Shown piece after piece: positions 49,652 through 60,356 of a DNA stretch of 64,000 nucleotides. Both the position numbers and the translations under genes were made by a program. Position 1 is the first letter of the stretch; each line of letters starts with the position of its first letter. Source of the DNA: Azolla pinnata (lineage: Eukaryota; Streptophyta; Polypodiopsida; Salviniales; Salviniaceae). The stretch lies in NCBI GenBank assembly GCA_037176905.1, contig JBBBWG010033085.1, positions 1,276 through 65,275 on the forward strand. Reading direction: 5' to 3'. The notes below the pieces were generated by a model, which made no database searches, was not told the DNA's origin, and worked only from the letters and a program-made list of their open reading frames with translations.

Positions 49652-52286
49652 CAAGCCAAAATCAGTCTATAAAGATGGGTTATATAGATATCCTTGTGAA
49701 GTAGTTCCAAGGAATGAATCCGAGGGATGGATCATCATTTGGTATGTATATGACACACTTCAAGAGGAGTTGTTTATCTGCTGATGGATTGGGTTCTAAA
49801 ACACGGAGTTTATTGTTGTTGACAGATGTTTGTGGCTATAGCTTATTTCATTCGATGCGGAGTCATAACGTATTGGCTTGGAAGCAGGGGAGCCATTGCT
49901 GATCTAAAGTTGTTTTAGCTCACAACCATCTCGCTTCTTATGGTCTTCAAAACAAAGTGAGCTTTCTGTATACAAATCGAATCTCCATTTTGACAGAGAA
50001 GGAAGGAGGGGGGATTTAAGATACATGAATATGTATCTCCAATTTTACCCATCCACAGATCTGACATATCCATACAAAAATGTTAATTCATTGCCATTTA
50101 GCCAATCCCGACAGAAAATGCCACTTCATCATCTACCTTCTGTATAGAGTTTTTTTTTTCATTTTTTTTTGCTGTAAGAGTATGCATACATTGTTGAACT
50201 CACCACAATCGATGTGTTATGAAAAATTTGGCAAAGAGATGATGGTTGTACATGTTTGTTTTTTTGGAGGTCAACAGAATGGAGTTTGTGGCAAATCATT
50301 TGGAGGTGATTATAAGGTCCTGATTTCGAGATGTGACATCAATATGCATGAACACCATTTCTGTTCTTGCTCCATTTACTGAACTCTTTTACCCACTCTC
50401 ATGGAATACATGATTGGATTTTGTCATTGTACCCAGTTCAAGTTTATCTTATACTCATGATTACCGCCTTGTGGATTGATCTCATACTTGATAAATGCAA
50501 TTGGACGATCTGTTTCCTCAACAAAAATTGCAAATGAGTGATGCTAACATTACTGAATCCTGATAAAATACAGTTAGAGATGGATACTCCAGCTTGTGTT
50601 ATCAAAGGTGGGCATAGTAGTACCTATTCGAACAAGCTCCTCGGTTTTCAACACATAATATGAAGGATGTTTCAGCAGCATAATATGCTTGAAAGAATGG
50701 GCTTCATCAGCTAATTCCTTGGCCGGATTATCCGAAGCTTTGCAATGGGGTTTATCAACACTCGATGGGCATGATGCTAGGTGATACAAGGTGCTGGTGA
50801 AGAGTCACAAAACGAAGAGAAATGGGATGGAGCTTAGCAGAGGTAACATCATTTATATATTCCCTTTAGATCTGTAAGCCTGCAATCTGGAAAACAGGAA
50901 AAATAAAAAATTCTTACTGGGGTGATCTTAATAAAGGGCTTTGGGTTCATGGTTTATGAGGATGAACTTGCCTCTTTAGACTCCAAGAGGATGATGTAGC
51001 ATGGCAAGTCTGCTCAATCGTCACTATCTCTTGCTGCTCAGGTTGAAAATGTCACCTCAAAGCCTACGAAAAGACCAATTTAAAAAGACAAGCCTCAGAA
51101 TGGCTTATCTTTAATTATAATGGAGCCACTAAATTAAGCTGGGAAAAACGCATGGATCGTGTGTTGCTCATGGTAGTATGAATAAGGCATAGGATCCTCC
51201 CTGGATATAAAAACACAGAGACCACAAACAGCATGGACACATTCTTAGAATGTTGAGAATGAATTATTTACATCCAGAGAATAATTTCATTCGCAAACAT
51301 TGTGTCTGATCGTGCATGCTAATTAACTAATCCATACTGAAACATATGAATACTCTTTTCTTTAGATGTGAAGATTTGCTGCCTGTTGTGCCGATACAAA
51401 TTTATTCTTCCTTCAGCTGTTGCACAGTTGCATTGCATATAGTCTTTCCCATTGGATTGCTTTAGAAGCAGCACATACCAGAAATAAAAGAGAGCATCCT
51501 GGGATGCATACAACGGATGCATTTGTCAGCACAACTCTTCACACTGTTTGATGACACAGATAACTGAAGGGTCACTATGCACTCTCTCTCTCTGTGTCTC
51601 TGGAACATATCTTTGTGAAGATGACATTACACAAACGTAAAAACATTCCTTCTTGTCTCTTCCGAAAGGAGGATTCTACCATTAGTTATGTAATAAAGTC
51701 CACCACTAGAGCCTACAAATATCCCCTGAACCAGGGCTGAGCATCATGATAAACCATGAAAATTCTTATTCCATGATTTGTAAATTTAGCATCACTGTAC
51801 GTATAAATAATTTGTATCAGTCTCGGATCAAACAACTACAGTTAATATCACTGTGCAATTCTGTTGCAGATTTGTTTATTCTTCTATGAAACAAGATCAT
51901 CTGCTTTTGCATTTGACCTCAGATTTGATCTTATGGAGCATGACAGCAGCTCTAGCTTCTGATGATTGCTACACACGCACACATCCCTTTATGCAATCGT
52001 GTTTTTTGCATATCTCCTGGTGGGTTGCTTGTGCAGTGCATTTGTGTGACGAACTTCCTGCTGATGTTAAGCTAAAGGTGAAAGACTGGTGACGATCACT
52101 GAAAAATCAGGTGCTAAACAGTGACCTGTCACCATCAACCTTCTTGATGCACATTGACGAATATGGATCAGAATCCAATACACACTGAAAGAAAAAAAAG
52201 GTGATAAGAAAAGTACAAAAGAAAAAGGGGCTAGTATCGATCATACATATACAAGTGAAGCATGAATTTCTCAAGATAGAAATCGG
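49652..52286. other. Gene-poor stretch downstream of the PHD-homeodomain gene
   Basis: The first few hundred bases are probably its 3' untranslated region. Open frames of 60-100 codons on both strands show no recognised domain. A poly(T)-rich spot lies at 50150-50170. No RNA gene or transposon could be recognised. Confidence 0.5.
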
Positions 52287-52551
52287 AAGCAATTTCAGGG
52301 GGGAAGATTTTTCCCATTGGCAAAGGCCCGAGTTTCTGAGGCCCTTTACCAAGATGAAGAATAGAAATTTATCATTTTTCTGAAACATGCATGATCATAT
52401 GCTTGTTGATCTAGCTTCGAAGCAATTCAGGGGGCAAGATTTTTCCCATTGGCAACGGCCTGAGTTTCTGAGGCCCTTTGCCAATATTGACATATAGAAA
52501 ATGATCTTTTTCGTTGAAACATGCACGATCATATGCTTGTTAATCTAGCCC
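52287..52551. repeat. Tandem duplication of about 133 bp
   Basis: The two copies begin at about 52287 and 52419. Both contain GAAGATTTTTCCCATTGGCA (second copy CAAGATTT..), GAGTTTCTGAGGCCCTTT.CC and ATGATCATATGCTTGTT. Identity is high with a few indels. Confidence 0.92.
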
Positions 52552-53177
52552 CGAGATCAATTTTCATACCCATGGTTGTTAGTAGTACTCCCCTTCTGCT
52601 TCAGCCCTCTTTCTTTCTCTAGACCGTACTTAGAAATGCAGGTCAGCCTTAACTCCATTGGTACTCCTGCATTTCCACGAGCTTTGTGGTGATTGCTATA
52701 TATGCCTACATGGAAATTTACATCTCAATTTGCCTACAGCCTAGGTGATGAGGATGTTAGGCAAATTTCTCGGAAGCTAATTTGATTGAGGATGGATTTG
52801 GTTGTTGTTTCATCAACTGCTAGCAGGCTAGCCAGGTTTTTTCTGCTTTTTCAAAGGAAATGCTTCCACTAGTAATAGTGCGTGGGCCGATTTCCCGTAA
52901 TCAAACATCATGTGTACATGTGCGTACAGATATGTTCTAAAATCTGAGCAGAAAAATCATGTACGACATGAATCTTCATTCCCGAGCAAGTTCAGCACCT
53001 GCTTGCAAAAATTTGCAAGGGGAATGCCGATAAGAAAAGGCCCCCAAAAGCTAAGCATCGCCACAGAAAACGAAGATCCCCCCTCTCCCGAAAGAAAAAG
53101 AAAAGAAAAGAAAAGAAAAGAAAGATTTCCACAACTGAACTCACACCCCGGGAAAGGCAGAAGAAAGAAATTAGAGA
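52552..53177. other. No gene recognised
   Basis: AT-rich to about 52900, then A/G-rich with an AAAAG pentamer run at about 53094-53125. No conserved coding content seen. Confidence 0.5.
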
Positions 53178-53440
53178 TCAACGCCCAAAGACATGGAAAA
53201 CCCTAAATCCGTTAGAAAGAAAGTTGCAGATTTTGAGGCCCAGAATTTGTGACAAAAACCCCCAGAAATTTATGGAAAAGCTACAGATCGACGCCCAGTC
53301 CTCAAAACCCTAAATTCGTAGAGGGGGAAAAAAAAACAGGGAAGGAAAAAGAGTGACAGGTTGAGCGCCCGCAAAACCCTAGAAATTCATGAAAGCAATC
53401 TACAGATGAACGCCCAAAGACGTGAAACCCCGCCCTAATC
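53178..53440. repeat. Degenerate repeats carrying AAACCCTA telo-boxes
   Basis: Four related segments combine AGAT.AACGCCCA with AAAACCCTAAATTCG-like sequence, near 53178, 53285, 53365 and 53405. AAACCCTA is the plant telo-box, often found in promoters of growth- and ribosome-related genes. No gene was found next to it, so a regulatory role is only inferred. Confidence 0.6.
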
Positions 53441-53471
53441 TTTCCTTTCTCTCCATCCTGTATTCTTCCAC

Positions 53472-53552
<81 letters not shown>
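53472..53552. repeat. CT/GA dinucleotide microsatellite, about 80 bp
   Basis: An uninterrupted CTCTCT run. Frames across it give Ser-Leu or Arg-Glu strings and are artefacts. GA/CT tracts commonly lie in plant leaders and promoters, but no coding sequence follows. Confidence 0.97.
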
Positions 53553-53553
<1 letters not shown>

Positions 53554-53737
53554 AAAAGCGAAGCACAGACGGGAGAAACACACAGAGGAAGCTGCAGGGG
53601 ACATCACCTTCGCCGAGACGATGGTGAAGGATCGATCTTCTTGGCGCTGATGCGCGGCTGCAGGGAAACGGAGGGAGCCGAGCTTCTGCCGAATTCCGTC
53701 GCCATTGTTTTCTTCGCTGAAGCTCGTGTTGGTCTCT

Positions 53738-53802
53738 ATGGTCAAGTCAACGGTCAACGGTCAACGGTCATGCATCCAGAGTCAAGGGTCAAGGGTCAAG
53801 AG
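53738..53802 (-). promoter_or_regulatory. Cluster of seven W-box cores (TTGAC)
   Basis: GTCAA, the complement of the WRKY-binding core TTGAC, occurs seven times in about 65 bp, as short GGTCAAC and GGGTCAA tandem units. Several copies read TTGACC on the minus strand. The cluster could be a WRKY-responsive element or simply a hexamer repeat. No target gene is evident nearby. Confidence 0.5.
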
Positions 53803-53969
53803 GGGTTTGATCAGGTCATGTTTGATGGATCTATCCGTCCGAATCTATCCGTCCATTCCCAGTCGGTAGATCCGGGCCGTCCGCTTTCGCCAGATCCACA
53901 TCCGGATTCCGTTTTTTGTAAATCTAGAAGGAAGGAAGCTTCCTTTGCTGCTGAGGCTGATCTCGAAAT

Positions 53970-54400
53970 ATAGGTTTAGGGTTTAAAGGTAAGGGTTTTT
54001 GTGAGGTTAGGGTTCAAGGTTGGGAATCGGGGGCTTAGGGTTTAAGGTTTAGGGTTTCGGTGTTAGGGTTTAGGATTTAAGGTTTAGGGTTTCGGTGTTA
54101 GGGGTTAGGGTTTAGGGTTTAGGATTAAATTTTAGGGTTTCGGTGTTAGGGGTTAGGGTTTCGGTGTTAGGGGTTAGGGTTTAGGGTTTAGGATTTAAGG
54201 TTTAGGGTTTCAGTGATGAGGTTTAGGGTTTAAGGTTTATGGTTTTGGTGTTAGGGGTTAGGGTTTAGGTTTAGGGTTTCGGTTTTAGGGTTTAGGGTTT
54301 AAGTGTTGAGGTTTAGGGTTTCGGTGTTTGGGGTTAGGGGTTAGGGTTTAGGGTTTAAGGTTTAGGGTTTCAATGTTAGGGTTTAGGGTTTAGGGTTTAG
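53970..54400. repeat. Interstitial degenerate telomere-type (TTTAGGG) array
   Basis: About 430 bp of TTTAGGG with frequent variants (GTTTCGGTGTTAGGGG, GGTTTAAGG). The variant GGGTTTCGGTGTTAGGGGTT recurs several times, giving a higher-order pattern. All units run in the same orientation. It is flanked by ordinary sequence on both sides, so it is interstitial. Confidence 0.93.
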
Positions 54401-55560
54401 TCTAATGGGCATAACATTTAAGAAACAAATTGTATCAAGGGTCTTATAGTGGGAAATTGGTTATCCTATATGGTTGTGACGAACCCCCTATTAGTCACTT
54501 AGGATAAGTGTGAATGCACCTAGTGGTCATGGTACCCTAAAAGTCTTGACCTTACTGAAGTACACTACTTCCTTTCGGACAACATCTCGAGACGTTGTGC
54601 AGTGTGAGGCTCTTTGTCATCGGGTAATAATTAATCCCTTAGCTTCCAGAGGATCTGGCATCTGGAATTCGGCATCTTTCTGAAGTAGGGCTCTCTTTCT
54701 GCACCCTTTGCAAAGTTGCCGATTTCGACAGTGCATCTGGCTGGTTTTTCTCCCCCCCCCCCCTCACATGTGCTTCTTAATCCTTGGGGTCTGGAAGTAG
54801 CATCCACAAACTGCAGACTGCAAAAACTTGCAGATACGAACCGAGTAGCAAAACCACCTCCTGCTTCTGTTAAAGAAGAAGGGGGGGGGGAAAAAAAAGA
54901 AAAAGCCTTTCAGTTTTTAGCGAAAGAAGAAGCTCGAAGAGCCTTAAAAAACAACAAAGTAGAGCAGAAGCCAGAATTTTCGCACCAAGGTCACAGCACG
55001 TTCAGAGCGTGACCATTTAAAAAGTCCAGAGGAGAGACATGTGGATACGCAGGTCAAAGCACGCTACGAGCATTACCAAGCCGACTTGAATCCAGAGTTC
55101 TTGAAAGGCGCAGGCCAATTTCGGAAATCGCTTCCATTTTTAGACCTCTCTATCGGCATATGAATGGCCAGAATATCCGGTAATCAGTATCGGGGCATGA
55201 AGCAGCAGGCGAGGGATCGGATTGGGCCCTAGCTCACGGCTCGCTCCGGAAGCTCTGGTGCCCGGAAGAAATAATTAGCAGTTGGATTCTTCCGGAGCAC
55301 CTCGTTATATTGGCGGAGCAGCTGGATGCCCTTCACAATGAGCTCTATACAGATGTTTCCTCCGGAAACCAACTCAGAAAACCCAGCTCGAAACCCCGAC
55401 AATCGCCGGGTCTTGTGATCCAAGGTTCTGCTTCGAGACCCTCCTCATTATCCTCAGCAAGCTCGAATCTTGTTATATATGCGAATCTTGTTATATACGC
55501 AGTACAACCTTCGTCCCAGTTCCGAATCATCCGCTGCTCTAGCACTCCATGTACTCGGGC
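54401..55560. other. No gene recognised
   Basis: Homopolymer C and G/A runs lie at 54752-54764 and 54882-54902. A minus-strand frame at 55423-55229 has superficial similarity to short protein fragments but no convincing family. GCGAATCTTGTTATATA is directly repeated near 55463-55496. Nothing further can be supported. Confidence 0.45.
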
Positions 55561-56496
55561 GCTCGATGCATGCATGCACATGAAGATGCATGCAAGCACA
55601 CATGCACATGCATGCACGCATGCATACATACAAATGTACAAACGCACACATGCATGCAAACATGTATGCAAACATGCATGCATGCATAGAGTACCTGCAC
55701 TCTGTGGGCATGCATACACACATCCATGCATGCATGCACACATGCATACACACCAGGGCGCACATGCATGCATGCATACATTCTTACGCACGCACATGCA
55801 TACGCACCTACATACATGCACGCACACACACATGCATACACACGCGCACACATACATACATGCAGATGCGCATGCGCATACACACGCGCACCTACATGCC
55901 TGCATGCATACATACATACGTCCATCCACACATACACACAGATACGCATGCGCATACATACACACCTACGCACATGCATGCATGCCTGCATGCGTACATA
56001 CGTACATTCATAGCCATACGTATGATGCGGACGTACGTACACACGCACCACATACATACACGTACGCACATCACACATGCATGTGCCATGCGTGCCATGC
56101 ATGCATGCACATACATAGACACCTGCCCATCTACATGCATACGTATGCACGCACACATGCACACATACATACATACATACATACATATGTACGCACACAC
56201 ACACACACATACATACATACATACAGATAGGCATGCATATGCATGCGCACACACATGCATGTGCCATGCGTGCCATGCATGCATGCACATACATAGACAC
56301 CTGCCCACCTACATACGTACGTACGGACGTAAAGTACGTACACATACCTATGTACGTACATACGTATACATACATACATACATACACACACGCACACATA
56401 CATACAGATACACATGCATACGCACGCACGCACACACACATGCATGTGCCATGCGTGCACGCACGCATACATCATTGCATGCATCCACATACATAG
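55561..56496. repeat. CATGCATG/ACATACAT simple-sequence field, left part
   Basis: Mixed CATGCA, ACAC and ACATAC units. A larger unit, TGCATGTGCCATGCGTGCC followed by ATGCATGCATGCACATACAT, then AGACACCTGCCCA, recurs near 56076, 56255 and 56440, a spacing of about 180 bp. Long open frames on both strands are artefacts of the repeats. Confidence 0.93.
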
Positions 56497-56509
56497 ACAC
56501 CTGCCCACC
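56497..56509. repeat. Left target-site duplication of a LINE insertion
   Basis: ACACCTGCCCACC, identical to 57144-57156. It directly borders the poly(T) end of the element. Confidence 0.85.
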
Positions 56510-57143
56510 CTTTTTTTTTTTCCAAAATAATATCCTTCCATTAGTTATGTCAATTTACACATTACAGATTATCAGACAAACTGAAGTAAAATTTGGTCAG
56601 ACTATTTCTCATCACTACTTGGACTTGTCTATGTGATTGGAGGTGAAAACAACCATGATAGAGGTGTGAAATTCCAAATTGGTGACTCACCTCGAAGCTG
56701 TAAAAAGGGCCCATTTTGCCAATGTGCTAAAAATGAGAGTCTTGCATTCCTATCATTTGGTTTATGGCTGATGAGGTCATCATATTGCCCTTCAAGGTAT
56801 GTACTGCCATCACCCAGATATTACGAACTGTTTCAACTGGATGCACTGTATTATCATCAAACACCTTACTACACCTAGCTGTCCAAATATACCATATGGT
56901 AATTACACACATCAACTCCCACACACCATGCATGTTCTTAATCACATAAAGGACTTGCAATTGTTCCATTTGAATAGAACTTACCCGCTTTTGTTGTATC
57001 TTAAAAACTGTATCTCTTCGATCTGAGTCATATTGAAACGTCATCACATCTGAATTCGCCCAGACAACCATACCCCAAGAAATTAATCCCTCTGTACAAC
57101 TGATCGCCAAAATCCTTAAGACTCTCTGTACAACTGAATCCTT
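56510..57143 (-). mobile_element. 5'-truncated LINE insertion with poly(A) tail
   Basis: A 634-bp insert interrupts the CATG/ACAT array and is flanked by 13-bp identical direct repeats. Its left end is a run of 11 T, which is the poly(A) tail of a minus-strand element. The body keeps one open frame from the right border to a stop at 56727. It encodes the C-terminal part of a plant LINE ORF2, including ISWGMVVWANSDVMTF and CVITIWYIWTARCSKVFDDN. The open frame, exact duplications and remaining tail point to a fairly recent event. Only the 3' end was copied, as is usual for LINEs. Confidence 0.85.
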
Positions 57144-57156
57144 ACACCTGCCCACC
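57144..57156. repeat. Right target-site duplication of the LINE insertion
   Basis: ACACCTGCCCACC, identical to 56497-56509. The simple-sequence field resumes immediately after it. Confidence 0.85.
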
Positions 57157-57525
57157 TACATACATACGTAGGGATACGACTGTAGGCACGCACACACATA
57201 CCTACATCTATGATCACATACATACATACATACACATACACACATACATACATACATACATACACACACACATACATACATACATACATACACACATATA
57301 CGCATGCATACGCAGCGCATGTGCCATGCGTGCATTCATCATGACATACATGCCTGCGTTCATCATGACATGCATGCCTGCCTGCGTCCACCATGACATG
57401 CATGCCTGCCTGCATCCACCATGACATGCATGCCTGCCTGCATCCACCATGACATGCATGCATGCATCCACCATGACATGCATGCATGCATTCATCATGA
57501 CATGCATGCATGCATTCATCTCACG
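57157..57525. repeat. Simple-sequence field, right part, with a 24/28-bp minisatellite
   Basis: ACATACAT to about 57300. Then seven units of 24 or 28 bp from about 57334 to 57521 based on CACCATGACATGCATGC, with (CTGC or ATGC) ATCC/ATTC. This is the same field as the left part, split by the LINE. Confidence 0.92.
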
Positions 57526-57529
57526 CGCT

Positions 57530-57872
57530 CTCGCCTCCCATCTTTCCTGTGTGTTTTCCGCTGATCGATCCGATCCATGGAGCTTTCAGACATCGCCCTC
57601 CGCCGACAAGATTCTTCTGCTTCTTCTGCTTCTTCTGCTTCGTCTCTTCCGCGTCGCCGATCTGAATCCGCAGCTCGCAGCAGCCAAGAACGAGGGAATT
57701 CTCCGTGTGCAGCTTCTTGCCTCGCTCCTTGACTTTCTCCGCTGGATCAGGGCATATAAATTCGCACTCCATGGCCACAGCTTTGAGGACGCCTACCTTA
57801 TCCTCTCCATTCCTCAACATCCTTTTCTTTTGCACTGTAAATCGATGCATCGCCATATCCGCTGAAGTTCTG
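57530..57872 (+). other. Probable start of the GRAS gene leader (first exon of the module array)
   Basis: Unique sequence follows the repeat field. The end of this segment has the same exon-like block as the modules downstream (ACTGTAAATCGAT, CGCCATATCCGCTGAAGTTC) and a donor (TG then GTAAGG) at 57873. A TATAAA-like ATATAAAT lies at about 57754, but whether it works is unknown. The assignment to the GRAS gene is inferred from strand and proximity. Confidence 0.45.
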
Positions 57873-57910
57873 GTAAGGTTTCGCAATATCTTGCGTATTA
57901 TACTGCGTTG

Positions 57911-57948
<38 letters not shown>

Positions 57949-58715
57949 ATTCAGTTTCTGATCTCTAGACTGATACAGGCAGCTGAGGAGCTCACCACAT
58001 TCCATGCTTCCTTCCTTTCTTTTGTACTGTAAATCGATATATCGCCATATCCACTGAAGTTCTGGTAAGGTTTCACATCTTGTGTATTTTACTTCTTTGC
58101 CTTCTCTCTCTCTCTCTCTCTCAAGAAGTTTCTGAATCTCTAATCTGATGCAGGCACCTAAGGAGCTCACCAATTTCGATGCTTCCTTCCTCTCTTTTCT
58201 ACTGTAAATTGATATATCGCCATATCCGCTGAAGTTCTGGTAAGGTTTCGCATCTTGCGTATTATACTGCTTTGCCTTCTCTCTCTCTCTCTCTCTCTCA
58301 AGAAGTTTCTGATTCATCTCTATTCTGATACAGGCAGCTGAAGAGCTCACCAAAATTCCATGCTTCCTTCCTCTCTTTTCTACTGTAAATCGATAAATCG
58401 CACATATCCGCTGAAGTTCTGGTAAGGTTCCACATCTTGCGTATTTTACTGCTTTGCCTTCTCTCTCTCTCTCTTTCTCTCTCTCTCAAGAAGTTTCAGA
58501 ATCTCTAGTCTGATACAGGCACCTAAGCAGCTCACCAATTTCCATGCTTCCTTCTTTTCTTCCGTACTGTAAATCGATATATCGCCATATCCACTGAAGA
58601 TCTGGTAAGGTTTCACATCTTGTGTATTTTACTTCTTTGCCTTCTCTCTCCCTCTCCTTTCCCCCTTCTTTGTTTGTACATCAGGTACAGATTTGATCTA
58701 TTTTCATCTCTACAG
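57873..58715 (+). repeat. Tandem array of about 180-bp exon-intron modules
   Basis: Five near-identical donor sites (TTCTG or ATCTG then GTAAGG) occur at 57873, 58064, 58240, 58422 and 58604. Each is followed by a CT-rich pyrimidine tract, then AG acceptors ending at 57978, 58153, 58333, 58518 and 58715 (TGATACAG then GCAGCTGA-like). This defines four potential mini-exons (57979-58063, 58154-58239, 58334-58421, 58519-58603; 85-88 bp) and five mini-introns (90-112 bp). Exon and intron parts are both conserved between units. The mini-exons contain stops in many frames and no conserved protein, so they would be untranslated leader. Confidence 0.85.
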
Positions 58716-60251
58716 GCAGCGAAAGAGCTGTTTGTGAGTGCTCTCATTCGTTCCCTTGTTGTTCCCATGGAGGTCGCGTTCTACAGACCAGCAGAGAGCT
58801 GGCAATGTCTCATCTTCTCACCTCCCCATTCTTCTGAACATGATCTACAGCAAAAGGAAATCCGTTACATTTTGATTTCTTTTTTCCAGCTCCCTCTCGT
58901 TCTCTCATTTTGTTCATGATTCTTTTCTCCGTAGCCGTCTGAGATGATTCTTTCCGCCGTAGCCATTTGACAACTACCAAAATTTCATTCACTCTTCTTC
59001 TTCTTCTTCTTCTTCTTTATATGTTTTTCCCTGCAATTGGCTATGAAGTGCCAAATTTTTATTGCATGAATTTCTCTTTTTTTTCTCTCTCTTCTCGCTC
59101 CCTTTCTTTCTGCCTGTGATTCTTTTTGTCCTAATCATCCGAGACAGAATTGCCAGAATGTCTCTCATTGTTCATGTAAAATCCCATTCATTATTTTATG
59201 GAATTTTTTCTTCCTCCAACGCCAGATAAGATGTGCTAAATTTTCATTCATTCTACTTCTCATCAATTCCTGATACAAGCTGCGAGAAATAATTCTTCCT
59301 TTCTTCGTTCTTCTTCATCACAATTTCATCACACCACAGCCAGTGAAAACATGAGGAAGCTCATTCATTCATGTTTTCTTTCATCCTCTTTTCTTTCACG
59401 TTCTCTTCTCCTTCTTCTCCATTTCTTCTTCTTCTTCTTCTGACGGAATTGTGTCTCCGCAGCCAGCCAAGAACTGTCGTACACACCAATTCTGTTTGAA
59501 ACTGCTGCTTTCCTGCACTATAAGAGCCTCAAGAGCTAATAATCGTTCTCATTCTTTCAGCTTCTTCTTTTTGCCTTCAAATATGCTGTGTTCTATAATA
59601 ATATTGGAAATTTCTGGGAGACTTCCACAAAAAGCAATTTATGGTGATTTGAAAACGGTTAGAGCTTGTTAGATCCTTTGTTGCTGAAATCCCTGAGATG
59701 GTTTTCCTGCAGTTTTCTATGGATTTTCTATGGATAATATTGATCAATCATTTATTCAAGTGTGGAAACTCCTGTGAAGTTTTCCTTTTCTGTCTCCTGT
59801 CAGAATTATTTCTCAAGTGATTCATTACAAATGGGGGCATGGATACATAACATACTATAAACTTTCATCCCATATACAAGCAACAATCTACTGAGCATTC
59901 ATATCTATGCATAAAGTTTAATTTTGTTTGCGCCTGTCTATGGTTAGGCCTTCTTAGATGGTAGACATGGATTTCAGAGCTTCAGTACCAGGTTTCTCAA
60001 TTTATATAATTTTAACTTTCTCTTTGAATATTTCTAATCCTTCGTCAGTTTTCATTCAGAGTCCAGACCCTATCAATAGATCATTATTCTGTTTTTGACA
60101 CGTTACAACACTAATAATGCACAAATGTTTTAGTAGTTCTATGCTTTAGGTACAAATGCTGTTATTATCTTGTTTTGATTCTTGTTTGGTGACATTTAGT
60201 TTTATGCTCTTTCTACAGATAGGGAAGCCCCACGAATTTCGTGTTTTTCAC
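58716..60251 (+). other. Leader/intron region of the GRAS gene, pyrimidine-rich
   Basis: Very CT-rich to about 59480, with several acceptor-like ends (TCCGTAGCC, CCACAGCCAG, TCCGCAGCCAG). The last likely acceptor (TTCTACAG) ends at 60218, beginning the exon that holds the GRAS start codon. A 50-codon open frame from the ATG at 58770 has no known domain and would be an upstream frame if transcribed. Confidence 0.45.
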
Positions 60252-60308
60252 ATGAATGGGAAGGGTGTTTTAAGGCGATTTCCTTGCAACAGATATATGA
60301 GCATATAG
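60252..60308 (+). promoter_or_regulatory. Upstream open reading frame in the GRAS 5' leader
   Basis: An 18-codon frame (MNGKGVLRRFPCNRYMSI) begins at 60252 and ends in TAG at 60306-60308, 48 bp before the GRAS ATG. It lies inside the exon with the main start, so it should be present in mature mRNA and could lower translation of the main frame. Confidence 0.55.
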
Positions 60309-60356
60309 ATTACCATCTTGATCAAATTTCTGGTTCAACCAACAACTTCTATTCCT

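Noticed and set aside
53970-54400. Chromosome end
   Set aside because: Repeats are degenerate and flanked by unique sequence on both sides, so it is interstitial.
55229-55423. Minus-strand frame that at first glance looked like part of a ubiquitin-conjugating-type protein
   Set aside because: Only a few residues (SGGNICIEL) resemble such folds; there is no catalytic motif and no neighbouring exons.
55310-56636. Several frames of 90-350 codons on both strands
   Set aside because: Pure consequence of the CATG/ACAT repeat, which lacks stops in many frames; composition is His/Thr/Met or Cys/Met/Val only.
60318-60356. Upstream start for the GRAS protein at 60318
   Set aside because: The codon at 60318 is TTG, not ATG; the first in-frame ATG is at 60357.
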